Positions 62,730 to 64,000 of a DNA stretch of 64,000 nucleotides are shown here, piece after piece (position 1 is the first letter of the stretch; every line of letters begins with the position of its first letter). The notes below the pieces were generated by a model. That model was given only the letters and a program-made list of their open reading frames with translations, did not search any database and was not told where the DNA came from. Both the position numbers and the translations under genes were made by a program. The DNA comes from Cognatilysobacter claricitrinus (GTDB lineage: Bacteria > Pseudomonadota > Gammaproteobacteria > Xanthomonadales > Xanthomonadaceae): the NCBI RefSeq assembly GCF_045866565.1, contig NZ_BAAFZV010000002.1, forward strand, positions 1,178,001 through 1,242,000, in the 5' to 3' direction.

Positions 62730-63875
62730 TCAGCCGCCCGAAAGCCGTTCCACGACCGGCGCGACCTGCGCGTCGCGGCCGAGTCTGCGGCCCACGCGCG
62801 TCAGTGCATCCGCGAGCGACGCCGGGTCATCCGCACGCAGCGTCGCGTGTCCGACCTTGCGACCGGCGCGCGATTCCTTGCCGTAGTCGTGCCAGTGGCC
62901 ACCGGCTTCGTCGAGCACCGCGGTCGCGTCGGGCATCTCGCCGATCCAGTTGAGCATGCAGGCGACGCCGACCATTCGCGTGTCGCCGAGCGGCAGCCCG
63001 AGCACAGCACGCAGATGGTTCTGGAATTGCGACGTCTCGCTGCCTTCGATCGTCCAGTGGCCGGAGTTGTGCACCCGCGGCGCGAGTTCGTTGGCGAGTA
63101 ACGTTCCGCCCTGCGCGAACAGCTCGAGCGCGAACACGCCGACGTAGTCGAGCGCTTCGGCGAGGCGACGCGCGTGATCGCAGGCAAGCGCGTGCGTCGC
63201 GTCGTCGGCCATTGCTGGCGCGAGGCTCGCAGACAGCACGCCGTCGACGTGCCAGTTCTCGGTGAGCGGCCACGCGCGGAATTCGCCATCGCGACCGCGC
63301 GCGGCGACCACCGACAACTCGCGCTCGAAATGCACGAAGCCTTCGAGGATCAGCCCGACCTTGGACGCCTGCGCACCGAGCGCATTCCACGCGGCGTCGA
63401 TGTCGTCGACGCTGCGGATGCGGAACTGGCCCTTGCCGTCGTAGCCCAGGCGACGCGTCTTGAGGATGCAGGGCGTACCAATGTCGGAGATCGCGGTGCG
63501 CAGCTCGTCGAGCGTGTCGATCGCGGCGAACGGCGGCACCGGGATGCCGAGTTCGCGGAACAGCGTCTTCTCGGCGAGTCGATCCTGCGCAATCGCGAGT
63601 GCTCGCGGGTTCGGGAATACATCGACGCGCTCGGCCAGCCAACGCGCCGATTCCGCCGGCACGTTCTCGAAGTCGAACGTCGCGACGTCCACGCGCGACG
63701 CGAATTCGGCGAGCGCCGCGTCGTCGCGATAATCGCCCACCACCATCGGCGCGAATTGCCCCGCGCAGGCGTCGGCCACATTGTCCATCACCAGGAAACG
63801 CAGGCCGAGCGGCGCGCCCGCGAGCGCGAGCATGCGCGCGAGCTGGCCACCACCGAGGATGCCGACGGTCGTCAC
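62730..63875 (-). CDS. purK: N5-carboxyaminoimidazole ribonucleotide synthase
   Basis: 381 aa ATP-grasp enzyme: makes N5-CAIR from AIR, ATP and bicarbonate in purine synthesis. Seen: VGILGGGQLARMLALAGAPL at the N-terminus, TRRLGYDGKGQFRI in the ATP-grasp loop, FERELSVVAARGRDG, and ELAPRVHNSGHWTIEGSETS with the metal ligands. The GTG start overlaps the purE stop (GTGA). Confidence 0.97.
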   Translation of the reverse strand: MTTVGILGGGQLARMLALAGAPLGLRFLVMDNVADACAGQFAPMVVGDYRDDAALAEFASRVDVATFDFENVPAESARWLAERVDVFPNPRALAIAQDRLAEKTLFRELGIPVPPFAAIDTLDELRTAISDIGTPCILKTRRLGYDGKGQFRIRSVDDIDAAWNALGAQASKVGLILEGFVHFERELSVVAARGRDGEFRAWPLTENWHVDGVLSASLAPAMADDATHALACDHARRLAEALDYVGVFALELFAQGGTLLANELAPRVHNSGHWTIEGSETSQFQNHLRAVLGLPLGDTRMVGVACMLNWIGEMPDATAVLDEAGGHWHDYGKESRAGRKVGHATLRADDPASLADALTRVGRRLGRDAQVAPVVERLSGG

Positions 63876-64000
63876 TTGCGCGGATCGTCGTTGTGCATGA
63901 CGTCGGCGGTCTGCTTCGCGCGGAACGCATCGAGCCTCGCGCCGACTTCGGGCAGTTCCGATGCGAGCATTGCGGCGGCGAACAGTGCAGCGTTCGAAGC
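63872..64000 (-). CDS. purE: N5-carboxyaminoimidazole ribonucleotide mutase, C-terminal fragment
   Basis: The last 42 codons are in the window; the rest runs off the right edge. ASNAALFAAAMLASELPEVG is the usual PurE C-terminal helix, then a short tail with HNDDPRK. PurE converts N5-CAIR to CAIR, the step after PurK, and the two overlap by 4 nt as a purEK operon. Confidence 0.92.
   Translation of the reverse strand, partial: ASNAALFAAAMLASELPEVGARLDAFRAKQTADVMHNDDPRK

Noticed and set aside
1..64000. CRISPR array, restriction-modification or toxin-antitoxin system
   Set aside because: No regularly spaced repeats, methylase, Cas protein or toxin pair is visible. The HNH nuclease at 24925 stands alone.

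Overview
The window reads as one contiguous stretch of a high-GC gammaproteobacterial chromosome, most likely Xanthomonadaceae and probably Lysobacter-like. The reasons are the GC-rich third codon positions, the xanthomonad-type Tgt N-terminus (MSRMSFQL), a fused MoaC/MoaB, an Oar-like TonB receptor, and the order thrS-infC-rpmI-rplT-pheS-pheT-ihfA-merR. This assignment is inferred from gene content and protein style, since no rRNA is present. I see no prophage, IS element, CRISPR array or integrase; the region looks like core genome with lineage-specific inserts.

Layout: 1-7.7 kb holds the end of a substrate-binding protein gene, trmJ, suhB and the queA-tgt-yajC-secD-secF operon (tRNA queuosine modification plus protein export). 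7.9-13.1 kb holds an orphan class III aminotransferase, a coupled MBL-fold/TMEM43-like/MAPEG operon, a short type IV pilin gene, tRNA-Phe and a small lipoprotein. 13.2-23.0 kb is the most distinctive part: a secreted subtilase with three C-terminal SLH repeats, a DUF6689-type secreted protein, then a signalling set of FHA-GAF protein, transmembrane Ser/Thr kinase with a TPR ectodomain, sensorless histidine kinase and NarL-type regulator. The first three of these overlap by 4 nt at each junction. 23-30 kb holds an acyl-CoA dehydrogenase, an HNH nuclease, a modular unknown protein, dxs, a TraB/GumN protein and tRNA-Pro. 30.3-38.6 kb is the translation block thrS to merR, with infC starting at AUC. 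38.6-43.5 kb is a seven-gene molybdenum cofactor operon. 44-47 kb holds tRNA-Val, uvrB, a FimT-like pseudopilin and tRNA-Asn. 47.1-54.8 kb is the minor pilin operon fimU-pilV-pilW-pilX-pilY1-pilE, divergent from a FimS/AlgZ-like kinase. 54.8-64 kb holds ppnN, an Oar-like receptor, the grxD-SDR-marC operon, sodB, a CcdC-like membrane protein and purEK.

How the parts relate: type IV pilus functions are spread over three loci. These are a pilin at 11.9 kb, a FimT with a GRxR motif like the DNA-binding one of Legionella FimT at 46.4 kb, and the minor pilin/PilY1 operon with an adjacent kinase that lacks its usual AlgR partner. Many junctions are ATGA, GTGA or TTGA overlaps, so translational coupling is the rule in these operons and several starts were chosen on that basis. 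The FHA/Ser-Thr kinase/two-component cluster is the best candidate for an undescribed system: it links Hanks-type and histidine-type phosphorylation within one likely transcript.
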